The notes under the pieces: generated by a model
Databases searched by the model: none
What the model was told of the DNA's origin: nothing
Seen by the model: the letters and a program-made list of their open reading frames with translations, nothing else
In this document: positions 46,296-61,559 of the stretch, piece after piece
How positions within the stretch are numbered: position 1 is the first letter of the stretch
How the letters are laid out: each line of letters opens with the position of its first letter
Translations under genes and position numbers: made by a program
From: Choanephora cucurbitarum
Lineage: Eukaryota; Mucoromycota; Mucoromycetes; Mucorales; Choanephoraceae
Assembly: GCA_025331435.1 (NCBI GenBank)
Contig: JAIWNI010000010.1
Location: 124,001 to 188,000, forward strand
Length of the DNA stretch: 64,000 nucleotides
Direction of reading: 5' to 3'

Positions 46296-46532
46296 TTCAA
46301 AATCAGTTTAAGCTCAGCACCCGGCTGATTATGTGATGAATTACTTAATGGTTTTTGACATTGCTCAATTGTTAGGGATAAAACATATATTGCATTGCTT
46401 ACCAGAACATTGGAGTTAGAAATCGCAGTACTTGATGGAATGAATAATGTAGCAAATATGTATATTTGGAATAAAAAAAGAAGTGTGTGTAGAGTTATCA
46501 ACTTTTATCAGTAATTAAGAAAATAAGCTGTC

Positions 46533-46769
46533 CTAACGGAAGCATTTAATCTTGGATACCATTGAGAACTCCAGAAAAAAAGTGCCTCGAAGAACAAGCG
46601 TCCGATGAGAGACCCAAGTGGCTCTTAACCTGGCCGCACAAAGTAATTGTCTAGAATGTTTAAGCTTTCTCGTACAAATCGCAAATAATAGCCAATTGTT
46701 GTGTCTTTTTTGACCATCATCAATAGATGTGAAATTTTTGGAGAGTTGCTTCAGTACGCAAATTCCCAA
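46533..46769 (-). other. Unassigned 78-codon frame
   Basis: A minus-strand frame, MGICVLKQLSKNFTS to FSMVSKIKCFR. It is rich in Leu, Arg and Cys. It lies between the upstream end of the family gene and the transposase relic. No motif was recognised, and it may be transposon debris. Confidence 0.2.
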
Positions 46770-46959
46770 GATTGATCACTTCTTACTGCAAATATAGAAC
46801 CCACAATAATGAAAAAAAAACTTGTGGTTAGAGGGATTGTTGCTACAGTCTGTTCTCTCCAGAATCCCAGGCTCTTGTTTGGTTTTTATACTGATGTCAA
46901 AATCAGTTTCATAAGAAAATAGAGAAATTCATATCTGTGTTTGTGAGTACCTTTTTATT

Positions 46960-48152
46960 GTGTCGTCCAAAAACGTCTCTTCAGAACACTTATATTGCTT
47001 CAACTTGAACGAAGAACTTCAGCAGAACTTGTGCAGCACTATTGCTATGGAGCGGCATCATTGGCAACCCGGACAAAATCTCGAGCTTAAGCCAAAGAAG
47101 GCTGAAGCAGAGCCTAACTTGAAGCACTTACCAGGTGTCGGGAGAACAAAGAGAGACGGAACGAGCAAAAGACCAGAACCTCAGCATATAACTTTTTTGA
47201 TAGATTCTTATCAAAAGAGTGCTGCTGCTGTTTTGTGGGAAGTAAGAAATGCTTTGTTATCTGCTTTTCCTGAGGTAGATAGTATTACTTTATCATCATT
47301 GGACTATCACTTGACAAAGCATGCCAGTTTAACTCTAAAAAAGGTTGAAAAGCTATTCAAAGCCAGAAATGCTGATACTATTATGGAGCAAAGGAGGGAA
47401 AAGGTGTTGTAATGGAAGACAGATAAAGGGACAAATAGGGAGAAGAATTGTGTCTTTGTCTATGAAGTAGGCTTTGACCTGAATATGAGGCGTGATTTTG
47501 GGAGATCCAAGAGGGACAAGCCTGTCAAAGTTGAGCTTTCAAACAATTGAGGTATAGCAGTGACTATTGTTGGAGCAATTCGTGAGAAGGGCATCATTGA
47601 CTTGACTTCGCGTAAGCCTAGAGCAGTATAAAGAAGTATCACATCTAACAAAAAGAGAAAAAGAAGTGATGATACGTTTGAAAAAATTGCTACCACTGTC
47701 AAGGTTGGTTCTTGTAATGGGCATTTCTTCGAATGTATTGAAGGTGCGATGAATGTTTTAGATAGGCATCATATAAAATGCAGATACATTGCCATAGACA
47801 ATGCAGCCATACATGAAGTGTCAGAAGTTCAGCAAAGGATTCTAAAGAATGGCTGCAAGCTTCCTCTTCTCTCACTGTACTCTTCTTTCATGAATCCAAT
47901 AGAACTATTCTGGCTAAAATTGAAGGCAGTCGTAAAAAGAGATTGTTTGACTACGGATGATAGTCTCATTCAAAGAATAATTGAATCAGCAAAATATGTT
48001 ACAGTCATCCCTCGATTTAGGGAACGGTCTTAAGGGAACCGAAGCCGTTCCCTAAATCGGGGGATGACTGTACTACTTTAGAATGCTTCAATTGGATGGA
48101 GTATGACATTTCTTTTTTTTATGGTTGTATTGGTTACGAGCCTATGGTGTAG
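46960..48152 (+). pseudogene. Mariner/IS630-like DDE transposase relic, interrupted by a MITE
   Basis: One reading frame runs from ATG 46960 with three nonsense codons (TAA 47410, TGA about 47546, TAA about 47628) and no frameshift up to the MITE at 48002. Removing the MITE plus one TA rejoins the same frame (KYV, then TTLECFNWMEYD) to a stop at 48152. Motifs: an N-terminal basic region with HLPGVGRTKRDGTSK, a catalytic CVFVYEVGF where family members usually have an acidic residue at the Tyr position, IAIDNAAIHEV with the second Asp, and NPIELFWLKLK with the third. The fold is the DDE_3 type. Loss of the first catalytic residue plus stops makes it dead. Confidence 0.8.
48002..48070 (+). mobile_element. 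MITE, family A, 69 bp, inserted in the transposase relic
   Basis: Starts CAGTCATCCCTCGATTTAGG and ends CCTAAATCGGGGGATGACTG, an almost perfect palindrome with a short centre. The TA target is duplicated at 48000-48001 and 48071-48072. Its ends match the 187-bp family A element at 11231-11417. Confidence 0.9.
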
Positions 48153-49888
48153 ATTATGCTCTCTGTTGTTGTACTCAAACTGTTATTTTGCTATGCGCAA
48201 ATAATTCTCTCTGCTGATTTGAGATGTTCAAATAAACAATCTGATGTAAATGAGTGGTACAAGTCTTGTATACCAAAAGTTTCAAACTGATAGCCTGGGT
48301 TTACAGCATAATGTAAGACAAAAAAAAGACCTTGGATTTTGATATCAACTAACCTAAAAGGATAATATTTGTTTTAATTTTTCTTTGATCACAAACCACT
48401 GACAGTGGCTTTACCAGATTTAGATGTCGCGCATTCTCGACTAATATGCCAAAGTAAACAGTAAACATGATCACTCAGTTACAGCACCATGTCTTTTATT
48501 CGCTGTAAAAGGAAACTTGACTAAATCTTCTAATTTCTTTTTGTGTAATGCCAACATACAAACAAAACTTTTGATTTGGTCATTGCGATATAAAGAAAAA
48601 ATTGGGGGGAGGGGAGGGGAGGGGAGGGGAGAATTAGCTACTTTTGATGGACAAAAGAAAAAGAAATAAACATGCAGGTATATTTTTAGATTTTTTTTTT
48701 AAAAGAACCCATTATGCTCCATAATTGCCTGGGCCTGGCTCAACTATCTATTGAATTCAAAGTACCTGCGCCAAGGCCAGCTAATTTTAATTCAGACGTT
48801 ACAATTGTTAATTACCTGTATGAATGAATGTAACTTTTACTGAGTATGGCTGCTTCCCCGGACCTCTTTCTTTTAATTAAAATACGGCCTGTTTCCTTTT
48901 CAGCTATAAATGGCAATATCTTTTCACATACGATTATTGATAGCTTTAGATAAGTTAGTAGCTTTGTATAGCAACCTCTGTATCAAAAAAGACTGATATA
49001 GAGACAGAGAGAAACAGAAACCTTTTTGATAAAACTTTGGGTCAGTTCGTATGTTCAATGGAACGGGCCAAGTCTTGAAAGATATCATTAGAATAAACTT
49101 ACGTTGCTTTAGGTTACATTCCAATTCATTGTTCCTCGATTACTTAGCTTCATACTGACCGAGAGCATTTTTTGAAGCGCTTTTTGAAATCCTTCATTGG
49201 CCAATTCTAAAGATACATACGATATTCGCTTTATTCGAATATGCTGATGTTTTAGAAATTTGCGCTTTTGTGTTAAGTAAACTTTTAAATCAAATGGTAT
49301 TTTGGCACTTGAAGAATTCTCATTTTAAAAAATTGCATTCTTAAACTCAGCATACTTTCAAACAGCACACTCCTTTTTTCCCTCTCTCTTTCCTTTTTCT
49401 TCTTTCTGGAAAATACTGATTGCGGCATTGCCTGTACAGCTATATGATGCTATGTTTACCAATAAACTTTTGCTTCAGCAAAATCAATGTTAAGGCAAAG
49501 GCACATATCATAAATTCGGCCCGGAATATTATGTAAGCCATTTATATCTAATTCGTCTTTAAAAGAACGCTTTAAAATCAATGATTCAGCATGATCAGAT
49601 AAAACATTCAAGACAATGAACCACAAGCAAAAGAAATTAATGCTGTCAAAGAAGCTTGTTGAGTATACCAAAAAAACAAAGGGTTCTTCTGAGTACAATA
49701 TTTATAGGACGTTTGAGCCACAGGGCTGCTCGTAATCCAGAAGTAGACTACTTGCAGCTGTTTTGTTGCAAAAAGGAAAGCATCGGGCTTTTTGATTTCT
49801 TGAGAAAAGAGGGGAAATACATTTTTTTCTGCTTTTTATTTTTCTTGGGACTTTAACATACAAGGTCCCTTTTTTCTTTTTTAATACT
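48153..49888. other. Intergenic spacer with a G-run
   Basis: No supported gene. A run of GGGGGGAGGGGAGGGGAGGG type at 48604-48630 is listed in the findings. Frames at 48924-49124, 49456-49698 and 49702-50013 (minus) lack motifs, the last being the shadow of the next gene. 49780-49888 is T-rich leader. Confidence 0.5.
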
Positions 49889-52041
49889 ATGAGCAATCCT
49901 AAAAGCATATTGAAGTTCAGGCCAGAAATAAATGCTACTGTACCGAAACCCATTGTGGCATCACCTACAAGGCCTGCAAGTGGCTCTAACTGGCTCAGTC
50001 GTATACAATCCAAGCTTTATTCTCAACAGTTTGTTAGTCACAGCAATAGTGAAGATACGAGTGAACCAGATCTTGAAAACCCTCTGTTGTTTGTTAAACA
50101 GGACCTAAAGAGAGTGACTTTTCCTATCAGTAATATGGCAACTGAGTTTCCTTTCTATTCAGATGATTCACCAAGAGATGAGACTTTTGAAAAGTTTAAG
50201 AAGCAAAGAGAACTTGAACCTGTACCCGAGCCTCCCGTTCTTCTGTCTGAGTTAACAAGCCAGTATGAACATGCTTGTATTAGAAGAGAAGAGGTGTGTA
50301 TCGATAGGTTTCGTGCTCTATTAAAAGAAAACAGGTATAAACACCAAACTAGACATTATCATGTTGAGTTATATAATGTTTTGTATTTTTCATTTTATAG
50401 AACAGCAACACAGTTAGAATCTATTGATCTATCTCGACAGTCTATCACCCAACTTCAGGCATATCCTTTCTCTGATATTTTGTTACTTAAATTCGGCTTG
50501 AGGCGTTTGAATTTATCCAACTGTCGATTAGAAGATGAGGTAAAACAGTGGGTTTATTTGAGGTTTCGACATAAAAAAAAGACAATTCCTCTAAAAAAGA
50601 TGCACCAAATTTTAGGCTATTCGGATGATTCTCTGTAGTTTACTTGTTAGCAACACAGTGACAGATATCAATATCTCAAGAAACAACTTCAAATGCAAAG
50701 GCTACAAATACATTGCATTGTTTATTAAAGAGGTAACATCTATGCGTATTTCATTTTTTTTCTCCTTAATTTTTTTTTTCGATCTGACTCTCCTGATTTA
50801 TAGTCTAAAACGCTTGAAACGATCAATCTGTCTTATTCTATGATTGACAGAAAAGGAATGCAGTATCTGTCTCAAGGTTTTCAGTATGCTAGATCACTTT
50901 CTAAGCTTATTCTTGATCATTGTCAGATCCGACCTATTCCTGAAGCATTTGAAATCTTCTCAGAAGGCATTTACCACTCAACATCAATACATTCGCTTTC
51001 TTTGCGTAATAACCAACTTGCTCCTCCTCATGGCACTTGGATATCCAATTTGATTGCTCCCAATCCAGATTCTACTCTTCATGGCTTAGTTGAGCTTGAC
51101 TTGTCTGGTAATAACCTTGGTTTTATGATAGCTCCTCTTGCTTCTGTCTTGCGCCACAACACTTCTCTTTTACAACTAAATTTGGCCAACACTCAAATCA
51201 GTTATGAGGGATTGTCTGTCTTATCTAATGCACTATTAGAAAACAAATCCTTAGAATCCTTAGATCTTTCTGATAATCCATTAAGTCAACAAAGTGATGA
51301 AGGCGTAAGTAAGCACATATAGACGCGCATATATATACAAAGAGATCAGTCAGCTGATGGCCCTCGATCTTTAGATTCTTGCTCTGAAAACTACTTTAGC
51401 ACGCAACAGTTCCTTACAGAGTCTCAATCTTTCAAATACGCAGTTAGATTCGAGTGCTACCATTACACTTGCTGAAGCATTACCCGAAAATCGCTCACTT
51501 ACTCGACTCGATCTCTCTAAAAACCCACATATTGAAATGGCGGGTGTCTTAGCACTAGCTATTTCAATCAAAATGAATCATACCCTGACCTTTTTGGATA
51601 TCAATATACCGGTAAAAAAAGTAAATTGGGGGGGGGGAAGAAAAAGTTGTTTTGTTAGATGTTAAACTATTATTATAGCCTTCAGATGAAGAATTAGCTA
51701 ATTTACAAAATGACATTGTTGCTGTTTGTACTACAAATATGCTTCGAAAAGTGGAAGCCCAAAAGTCACAAAACAACAAAAACGAGGCACAAAAAGAAGA
51801 AGAAGAAAAAGAAGAACCAGTACTTGAGCAAAAACCAGCTGAGGAAGAAGTCGCTTTACCTTCACCTTCCTCTTCTTCGTCTTTGTCTTCTTCAAATATC
51901 TCCACTTTGGACAATCATACTGATTTACCATCTACAAATAAGCTGGATGACGACACTCCTTTATCTGAAGCCAACAACACTCCCGAATTAGTGCTTGATA
52001 CAAATACTAACCAAGATACCACTAAAATGCTCACAAGTTAG
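49889..52041 (+). CDS. PPP1R37-like leucine-rich repeat protein
   Basis: Probable regulatory subunit of protein phosphatase 1. Six exons: 49889-50334, 50401-50539, 50616-50732, 50804-51304, 51375-51611 and 51679-52041 (600 residues). The N-terminus has SILKFRPE and, at about residue 73, KRVTFP, a fit to the RVxF motif that docks on PP1. It is followed by ribonuclease-inhibitor-type repeats: LESIDLSRQSIT, LRRLNLSNCRL, VTDINISRNNFKCKGYKYIA, LSLRNNQL, LVELDLSGNNLG, LLQLNLANTQISYEGLSVL, LESLDLSDNPLS and LTRLDLSKN. The C-terminal 90 residues are acidic and low complexity (KEEEEKEEPVLEQ, Ser runs). This order (RVxF, then RI-type LRRs, acidic tail) resembles animal PPP1R37. PP1 binding itself is inferred. 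Confidence 0.82.
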
Positions 52042-52221
52042 GCATTTACTCTTTTAAAGTTTACATAGCAAAATAAATAAACAAAGAAAAAAAAAAGACT
52101 CTTTAGAAAAAGTCATTTACAAGGTCACCACTAATAGTATGTACAGTTGAACTGCTAGGTCTTCATTGAGACAAAATTGTAACATACATGATATAGATTT
52201 TAATTACAAACAAATAACGAA

Positions 52222-53592
52222 CTAGTCGCAATGGTCTATTAAAGAGTTTTTTGAGTGCTCAATCACTGAGAAATCCATTAGCTCTCCAAAACATTGGCTG
52301 CATACACGATGCCATTCTGGTATTTTTGATGCATTGAGTAAAGGAGCACGATTCATGCTGTGTCTTTGACAAACGATATGACCACATCTAAGAAAAAACA
52401 TCTAATTAATACGAAGATCATCTCTTTCATTAGAGCAACATACTTTCTGCAATGATGGCGTCTTTGAAACAATGTAAAGCGGGTTGAACAGTTTTCTGAT
52501 TGACATTGACCTATTTGATCGTCCGGGATCCAATCTTCTTTTGGTAACAACCGAAATAGATGGTGTTCTTCAGCTCGTATATGAAGTGCATATCGACATG
52601 GTTTAAAGTCAACTGTTGTCCCTAATCCAGTAATGATCCATTCCCTTGCATTTTTATGTTGATATGAGTGCATCACATAACCAGTGCTTACACTACCACC
52701 TATCTTTAGACTCAATTGGCAACGTATGCGATGTATCCACCTATCGACTGCTCTATCCTGCACATCATCTAGTCTAGCCAGATTAGATAAAGAGCTCCTA
52801 CGATGTCTTGGAGGGCATAGAGTAGAGGAAGAATCAAAAGAGGACCGAGAGCCTTGCAAGAGATGGTTGATTTCATCAAGGCAGTTCATAAGTTCAATCT
52901 GACGTCCCAGCACTTGATGGCATTCCTCAAGACGAGAAATGTACAATTTCTCTTGTTCGTGAAGTTGTTCAACAATTGAATCTTCTAGCAGATGTAATTG
53001 ACGGACTTGTATTTCAGTATTCAGCAGGTCTGTTGAAAACTTCTCTAGTTGCTCGGCGTGATGTGTCAGGGTAGACATGTGTTGTAAGAATTGTCTGTGC
53101 CATTCTTGCTCGGGCAAGATGGTGTGCGAGTTGGCTACGTTGTGTTTAACCGTGGTTTTCGTTATGTTTTGATATAGTCCAATGATATCATCCAGCCTAC
53201 ATTTGGCTAATTCAAGTTCGTCATCATATCCTGATAAAGAACTATGGGCTACAACAATAAACATAATCCAAAAAAGAAAGGGGAGAAGTATATGTGAGTG
53301 AAAGGCAGAAAAAAGAAAGGTAGAAATAAGAGGGGTGGAGGAAAAGGAGACTTACAGCATGAAGCATTACTATCACTGTAAGTGGAAAAAGAAGGAGTTC
53401 CTGCTAGACGATTGTCATTCTTTAAAGTGAGGTTTGCATGCACTAGGGACTTGTGATGCTTTAACTTTTGTTCCGGCTATTAGAAAAAAAGAAAAAGGTT
53501 TGAGTCTTCCTCAATTAAAGCCGTTTTACTAACCGTACCTTGGGTTGTATTAATGATGAGATGGTATATTCCAGAAAACTGATATTTGACAT
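52222..53592 (-). CDS. FYVE-finger protein with a coiled-coil (endosomal)
   Basis: Expected to bind phosphatidylinositol 3-phosphate on endosomes. Four exons: 53539-53592, 53356-53476, 52444-53248 and 52222-52387 (381 residues). A long helical region runs through about residues 60-210 (EQEWHRQFLQHMSTLTHHAEQL, LHLLEDSIVEQLHEQEKLYISRLEE). Then comes a globular stretch (WIHRIRCQLSLKIGG, WIITGLGTTVDFKPCRYALHI). The C-terminal FYVE domain spans the last intron: DWIPDDQIGQCQSENCSTRFTLFQRRHHCRK joined to CGHIVCQRHS, then VCSQCF. It has the WxxD, RRHHCRxCG and paired Cys ligands. Its partner proteins are unknown. Confidence 0.85.
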
Positions 53593-54109
53593 TTAATGAA
53601 TTCTGTAGTGCTTTATGTATGTTCTCTTTAAATGTTTGCTAGGAAACAGCATTATGAGGTTGCCAATGACCAAAAGTAAAAAAGAAGATAGGAGAGAGAA
53701 AAAAGAAAAGAAAAAAGAAAAAAAGAGAAGTCAATTGATATTGAAACATTTTCTCTCCCTTTTTTGCCCTCATTGTTGAACTTGGTATTTGCCACAACTA
53801 AACTTTCCCTTTTAAACTTTTGAGCACAAGTTTATTTTTTCTTTTTGTTTGTCGGACTTTCTGTTGTGAGTGCATATGATTTTGTGACCAAATTCATGTG
53901 TACAATAGAGTACAGACCATTCTACATCAACTTATTGTGTGTTCAACCTTGCTTATCGCATTTCAAAAATTTGCTTAGCGCAGTTTAATTTCAGATAAGA
54001 AAGGGATGCTCTAAACGAAGCCAACAAAATTCTTTGTCTAAAGACAGGATGCAACCGAATTGACCGACATGCATAAATCAAGCACAGAGTATAATGATGG
54101 GGCACTTGG

Positions 54110-54153
54110 GCAGCTTTTTTAGACAACACATCTGACAAAAGCATGTGAGTTGG
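54110..54153 (-). repeat. Inverted repeat arm (CAACTCACATGC-type)
   Basis: Its reverse complement shares CCAACTCACATGC, TTTGTCAGATGTGTTGTCTA and a following AA.CTGC with 54592-54634. The translated form is LREVQLTCFCQMCCL against LHETQLTCLCQMCCL, so the match is conserved as protein. Confidence 0.7.
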
Positions 54154-54591
54154 ACTTCACGAAGTCTTGATAAGAGTACTGCGGCAGTAGAGAAGTTCTT
54201 TGCCAAGGCCCATTCTTGTCTATATTCAGCTGGCTTGTATGGTTTTGTGTTCACCACAATGTTACTCGTTTTCACTAAATAAAGAAAACAAGAGAGAGAG
54301 AAGAAGAAGAAGAGAATGAAGGCACTTGAGAAACACACTAGAAGAGATGAGAATATGTTCTCAAATGAAAAGCTAGAACTCCTGCATCTACATTCAAAAC
54401 TCTGATCGCTAAGGATCTACTGTAAACATCATATGTTGCAAATATAGAGTCATTTTGTACTCATTGATAAATCTAAACTTGCTAAAACGAAGCTCATGCA
54501 GAATTGCGTCGATGTATCATCCTTTTTAAATTCCATTTACTTTTACCACCATCTCTACCATTGTAGTACTCTTACTAGGACTGCATGAAAC

Positions 54592-54634
54592 CCAACTCAC
54601 ATGCCTTTGTCAGATGTGTTGTCTAGGAAACTGC
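54592..54634 (+). repeat. Inverted repeat arm (partner of 54110-54153)
   Basis: Plus-strand partner, two mismatches over the core of about 35 bp. It lies 440 bp from the first arm. Confidence 0.7.
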
Positions 54635-55135
54635 ATAAGTATTCTATTAAGCATTTGTTAAACAAAGCCTTAAGAGACCAACGTATATTGCCGGCAAAAA
54701 AAGAGAAAACGAAGCACAAACTAGTAGGTTCCTTATGTAGGCGCGCGCATTAATTGCAATAAAGGGGATCAAAAGGTACTAAAAAAAGGGAAACTTTACG
54801 GCAATGCAGAGTATTTGAAAGATATCAGGTTTTTTCTAGACAATGTTCCAATAACAACACTTCTGTTCAAGATACATATTTAGTCTCTTTTCTTTTTCTC
54901 TAATAAACGGAACAATTCCCTTGAAACCGTGAAACAAAGAGAGCAACAAATGAACCCTAAAGTAAGGATGCACCTCGAAGATAGAGACTGAATTGTTCTC
55001 GTTGTCATCTTAAAATGACGTATCTCACTGCCAATTTCAAATAAGCTCGGTTTTTAAAAGTTATTGAAAGTGGCGCACATATTAACTCTATAAAGATTTT
55101 TTTGTTTATTTTTATTATATTGTAAAGAAAAAATA

Positions 55136-56700
55136 ATGGGTAAAAAGAGAAAGTCAAAGCCTATGAGACCATGGTGTTGGTATTGTGAAAAGGACTTTGA
55201 AGATGACAAAGTATTAGTAACTCATCAGAGGGTAAATATTTTAGTCTGATTCAGTCTTCATGAGCTCATGGTTTTATATGTTAGGCTAAGCACTTTAAGT
55301 GTGAAGAATGTAACAAGAAACTAAGTAAGTAATCTCTCTTTTCTTTTTGAATATTCCAATCACTTCATGCATTTAACAGATTGAATAGCTACTGCAGGTG
55401 GTATGGTTGTTCATGCTCAACAAGTTCACAAGATCGCCATTTACAAGTATGAGATTAGACAACTTTATTGTATAAAAAATTATACGCGTTTTGCTCATCA
55501 TTTTATAGAGTACCTAATGCACTACCTGGAAGAGATAAACTCGACGTTGAGATTTTCGGCATGGAAGGCATTCCCGAAGAAGATATGATTGCTCATGAGA
55601 TGAAAGTAATGGGTGCTAGCAATGCTAACAAAAAGGCAAAATCAAGTGGGTCTGGTCAGTATGGTGAGTTGACACTCGAACAAATTCAGCAACAATTGGC
55701 TGCTCGAAAAGCAGGTCCTACTGCAGATTCAACAGCGGCAGCAACAGCAACAACAGCAACAGCAGCAACAACAGCGGCAGCAACAACAACAGCGGCAGCA
55801 CAAACGCCAGTAGCATCCACTGGAGTCATAGCTGCACCACCCACTGGTCCTACAGTACCACCACCATCTGTGGATCCTCAATCACAACAGTATTACGGCA
55901 ACACTGGATATAATGCATATTATCAACAACCTTATGGCCAATACTATCCTCCAGTGCCACAAGGTAGGTATGGTATGCCTCAACCCTATGGCTATCCTCC
56001 ACCAGGGTAAGTGAATTGATTTGTGAAACTATGTCTATAATAGCATATCGTGTGTGTGTGTGTGTGTGTGTGTGTTGTATTGCTTCTATCTTGTCATAGG
56101 AAGGGGAAAGGAAGTACTGTATAGACTACAATATGTCCTTTTTCCCTTTCTTTATTTTTTCCTGTTAATGTATATATCCTTATATTCATTTCTTTCATTT
56201 TTTGTACATAGAATGCCTTATGGCGCTCCTGGTCAATGGGGTTATTATCCTCCTCCAGGTATGCCACCACAGCCACCTATGCCCAACACTACACAACAGC
56301 CACCTATGCCAGATGCTTCGCAATCACAACAACAACCAGCAGGTTCTGATATTCCAGTCGTTACTGCTCCTACATCCAATGATACAAACGTGATAGCTCC
56401 ACCTACTCCATTAGCCACAAACGAACCGCAGGTGACAGATGAGCATGTTACAGCACAACCAGAATTGTTACCCGATCAGCTCGGTAGTAATCATAAAATA
56501 AGTAACACTACTAATACAGGAACAGCTACAGCAAGTGTTGGAGGAAAGAAAAAGGCAACCAAGATTGTGCTGATATATAACAACAATGACATATCACCTG
56601 TAAGTGCGCTAATCAATATAAGAAGCGACTTGATACTGATAATGAATTCTATTGTTAGGAGGAACAACGTGCTCAATTAGAGAGACATAAAGTCTATTGA
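55136..56700 (+). CDS. BuGZ/ZNF207-like zinc-finger protein
   Basis: Relative of animal BuGZ/ZNF207, which loads Bub3 onto kinetochores and promotes spindle assembly. Six exons: 55136-55231, 55285-55324, 55389-55446, 55509-56006, 56212-56599 and 56659-56700 (373 residues). The N-terminus MGKKRKSKPMRPWCWYCEKDFEDDKVLVTHQRAKHFKCEECNKKL has two C2H2 fingers in the ZNF207 spacing, then VPNALPGRDKLDVEIFGMEGIPEEDM, a family signature. The middle is a Thr/Ala-rich linker (ACA/GCA repeats, about 55725-55800) and a Tyr/Pro/Gly-rich section. The C-terminus has NNNDISPEEQRAQLERHKVY, resembling the GLEBS-type Bub3-binding motif. Intron 4 holds a GT microsatellite (about 56050-56075). The start was fixed by the conserved MGKK opening. 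Confidence 0.88.
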
Positions 56701-58163
56701 TCTATTTAATACACTCATATATACGCATATACAAATATATATGTTACCACTTTTATGTACAAAACACTACTCATTTACCTCTGGGCCTGGTAAGATTTTC
56801 TTCTTTCATTTCCCTTTTCTCTTTGCTCTCTTTCTTTTAACAAAATAATAAGTTCCTTTTCTTTGTATATGTATGTATACGAGAGAAGCTGGCTTCTTTT
56901 AAGGTCACTTCTTTACCGTTTCGAAAAAAAAGAATGTGTGTTAGCAATTTTCTTCTTTGGATAATGTTGACTTTATTCAAAGAATTAAAAGAAATGTTTG
57001 CTTTTTATCTCTCTCTAAACAATGAATGACAACAAGCATGGATTTGGAGAAAGCCATACATTGAACCGATATTGACTTTAAATGTCATTAAAGTCATTAA
57101 CTTGCATCTTTCGTCTCCCTCCAACTCCTACCTTAAGGATTATGACGAAATTTGTCTATATTTGACAGGATGCCTATAATAATGAGATAACAGAGCAGAA
57201 TCATGTGCCGATCCGGATTTTCGTATGTGGACCTTAGGTAACACTTGGGTACCTGAAAGCTTACACAATTAGGCAACATGTAACTGATATTGTTACAGCC
57301 AAAAAAAAAGCTTCTTCTCTTATGATATTTGAGGAACTATATCAGAAAACAAGCGGTTGATCTAACTGTGCTTTATTGTTTGCAGAAAAGATATTCAACT
57401 GTCACGATGCTTTAGAGTTTCCCTCCCTTTTTAACATACAGAAAAAAGGAGGTAAGGATTTGCTTGTTGATGAACTACAACAGCATTCTGATTGGCCGGG
57501 TTTACTTTTAACCTCATTAGTTTTAATTTTTTTGTCTCTGACATTTAACCGACTTGTTTCAAACTTGACTTTCAGGGCCTAAGTCGAATGAATTAAATCA
57601 TTTTTTGAAGAAGCTTCAAACTCAAGAAGTGTGTGTAACAAACAACATACTATCTTAAAGAGGTGATAGCAAATGTTGGTAAATACAGCTTAGTTCAGTC
57701 TTTCTTGAAACGCTTCTTGATTTTGCTACACTCTAAACAAACTTGCTGTAATGTGCTTTGTAAGCATGCTTTACTTAAAGAAAATAATAATCCAATTTAC
57801 ATGTTTTTTGTTATGTTACACTTGATTTGTTTACCCCTATGTTTTCTCTTGTCACGTTTTTTTTTCTAGCATTAAGAAACAGATAACTTCTCTTTCTCTT
57901 TGTCTTTTTTCTCTCTTTCTCTCTTGTTTCTTATCACTTTTCTCTTTAAAAAGCCTCTTCTACTTTTTTCTCTTTATATATTATCACTAGCGTCATTGTT
58001 GTTTGTATAGACACCAAGCAAACTTACTTAGACACTTGTATCCGCGCTTTACATTTATTATAGATATTTGTGCACATTTACATTCCACTAGCCTATTGAT
58101 ATCAACCTGTATACTACAATCATTACTATTTATCTTTTTTGAAAAAAAATCATCCTCTTTCTT
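56701..58163. other. Intergenic spacer, promoter of the Kin4-like gene
   Basis: No supported gene in 1.46 kb. 57880-57970 is strongly CT-rich (TTCTCTTTCTCTTTGTC type), matching promoters of other genes in this window. The frames at 57376-57582 and 57663-57869 lack motifs. Confidence 0.5.
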
Positions 58164-61235
<3,072 letters not shown>

Positions 61236-61559
61236 ACATATAATAAAGTTATGTTGACATATGTCCAATTGGAAGATAAAAAATGATGAGATTTTTTTTC
61301 TGAGTTTGGTTGTAAGCCAATGGGGAAATCAGGAAATTGTGTGCTTAAAGACGCAATGTTCGCAAAATTATGGTATACTAAAGGCAAACTGGGGACTCAT
61401 ACTCTGTCTTTTCCTTCTTTCTTTCTTTCTTTCTTAAACTATCCTGTACATATACTCCTCTATCTCCTTGCATATCGTAAAGCATTGTAATTCAAATTCA
61501 TTCTTTTGTATTGTCATTAACATAAATTTAATTACAGATAGTCCCCACTCTCTACTAGA
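61236..61559 (+). promoter_or_regulatory. Promoter/leader of the MET5 gene
   Basis: A 324-bp spacer with a TTTC microsatellite at about 61410-61435, a pyrimidine-rich stretch and TAAATTTAATTACAG just upstream of the start. The latter could be a 5'-UTR splice acceptor, which is unproven. Confidence 0.45.

Larger units (their letters stand above)
53593..55135. other. Intergenic spacer with a short inverted repeat
   Basis: AT-rich, no supported gene. Contains the inverted repeat 54110-54153 / 54592-54634. The first arm lies in a minus-strand frame (54078-54338) that reads KPYKPAEYRQEWALAKNF and LREVQLTCFCQMCC, which may be a transposon or gene fragment. Confidence 0.5.
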
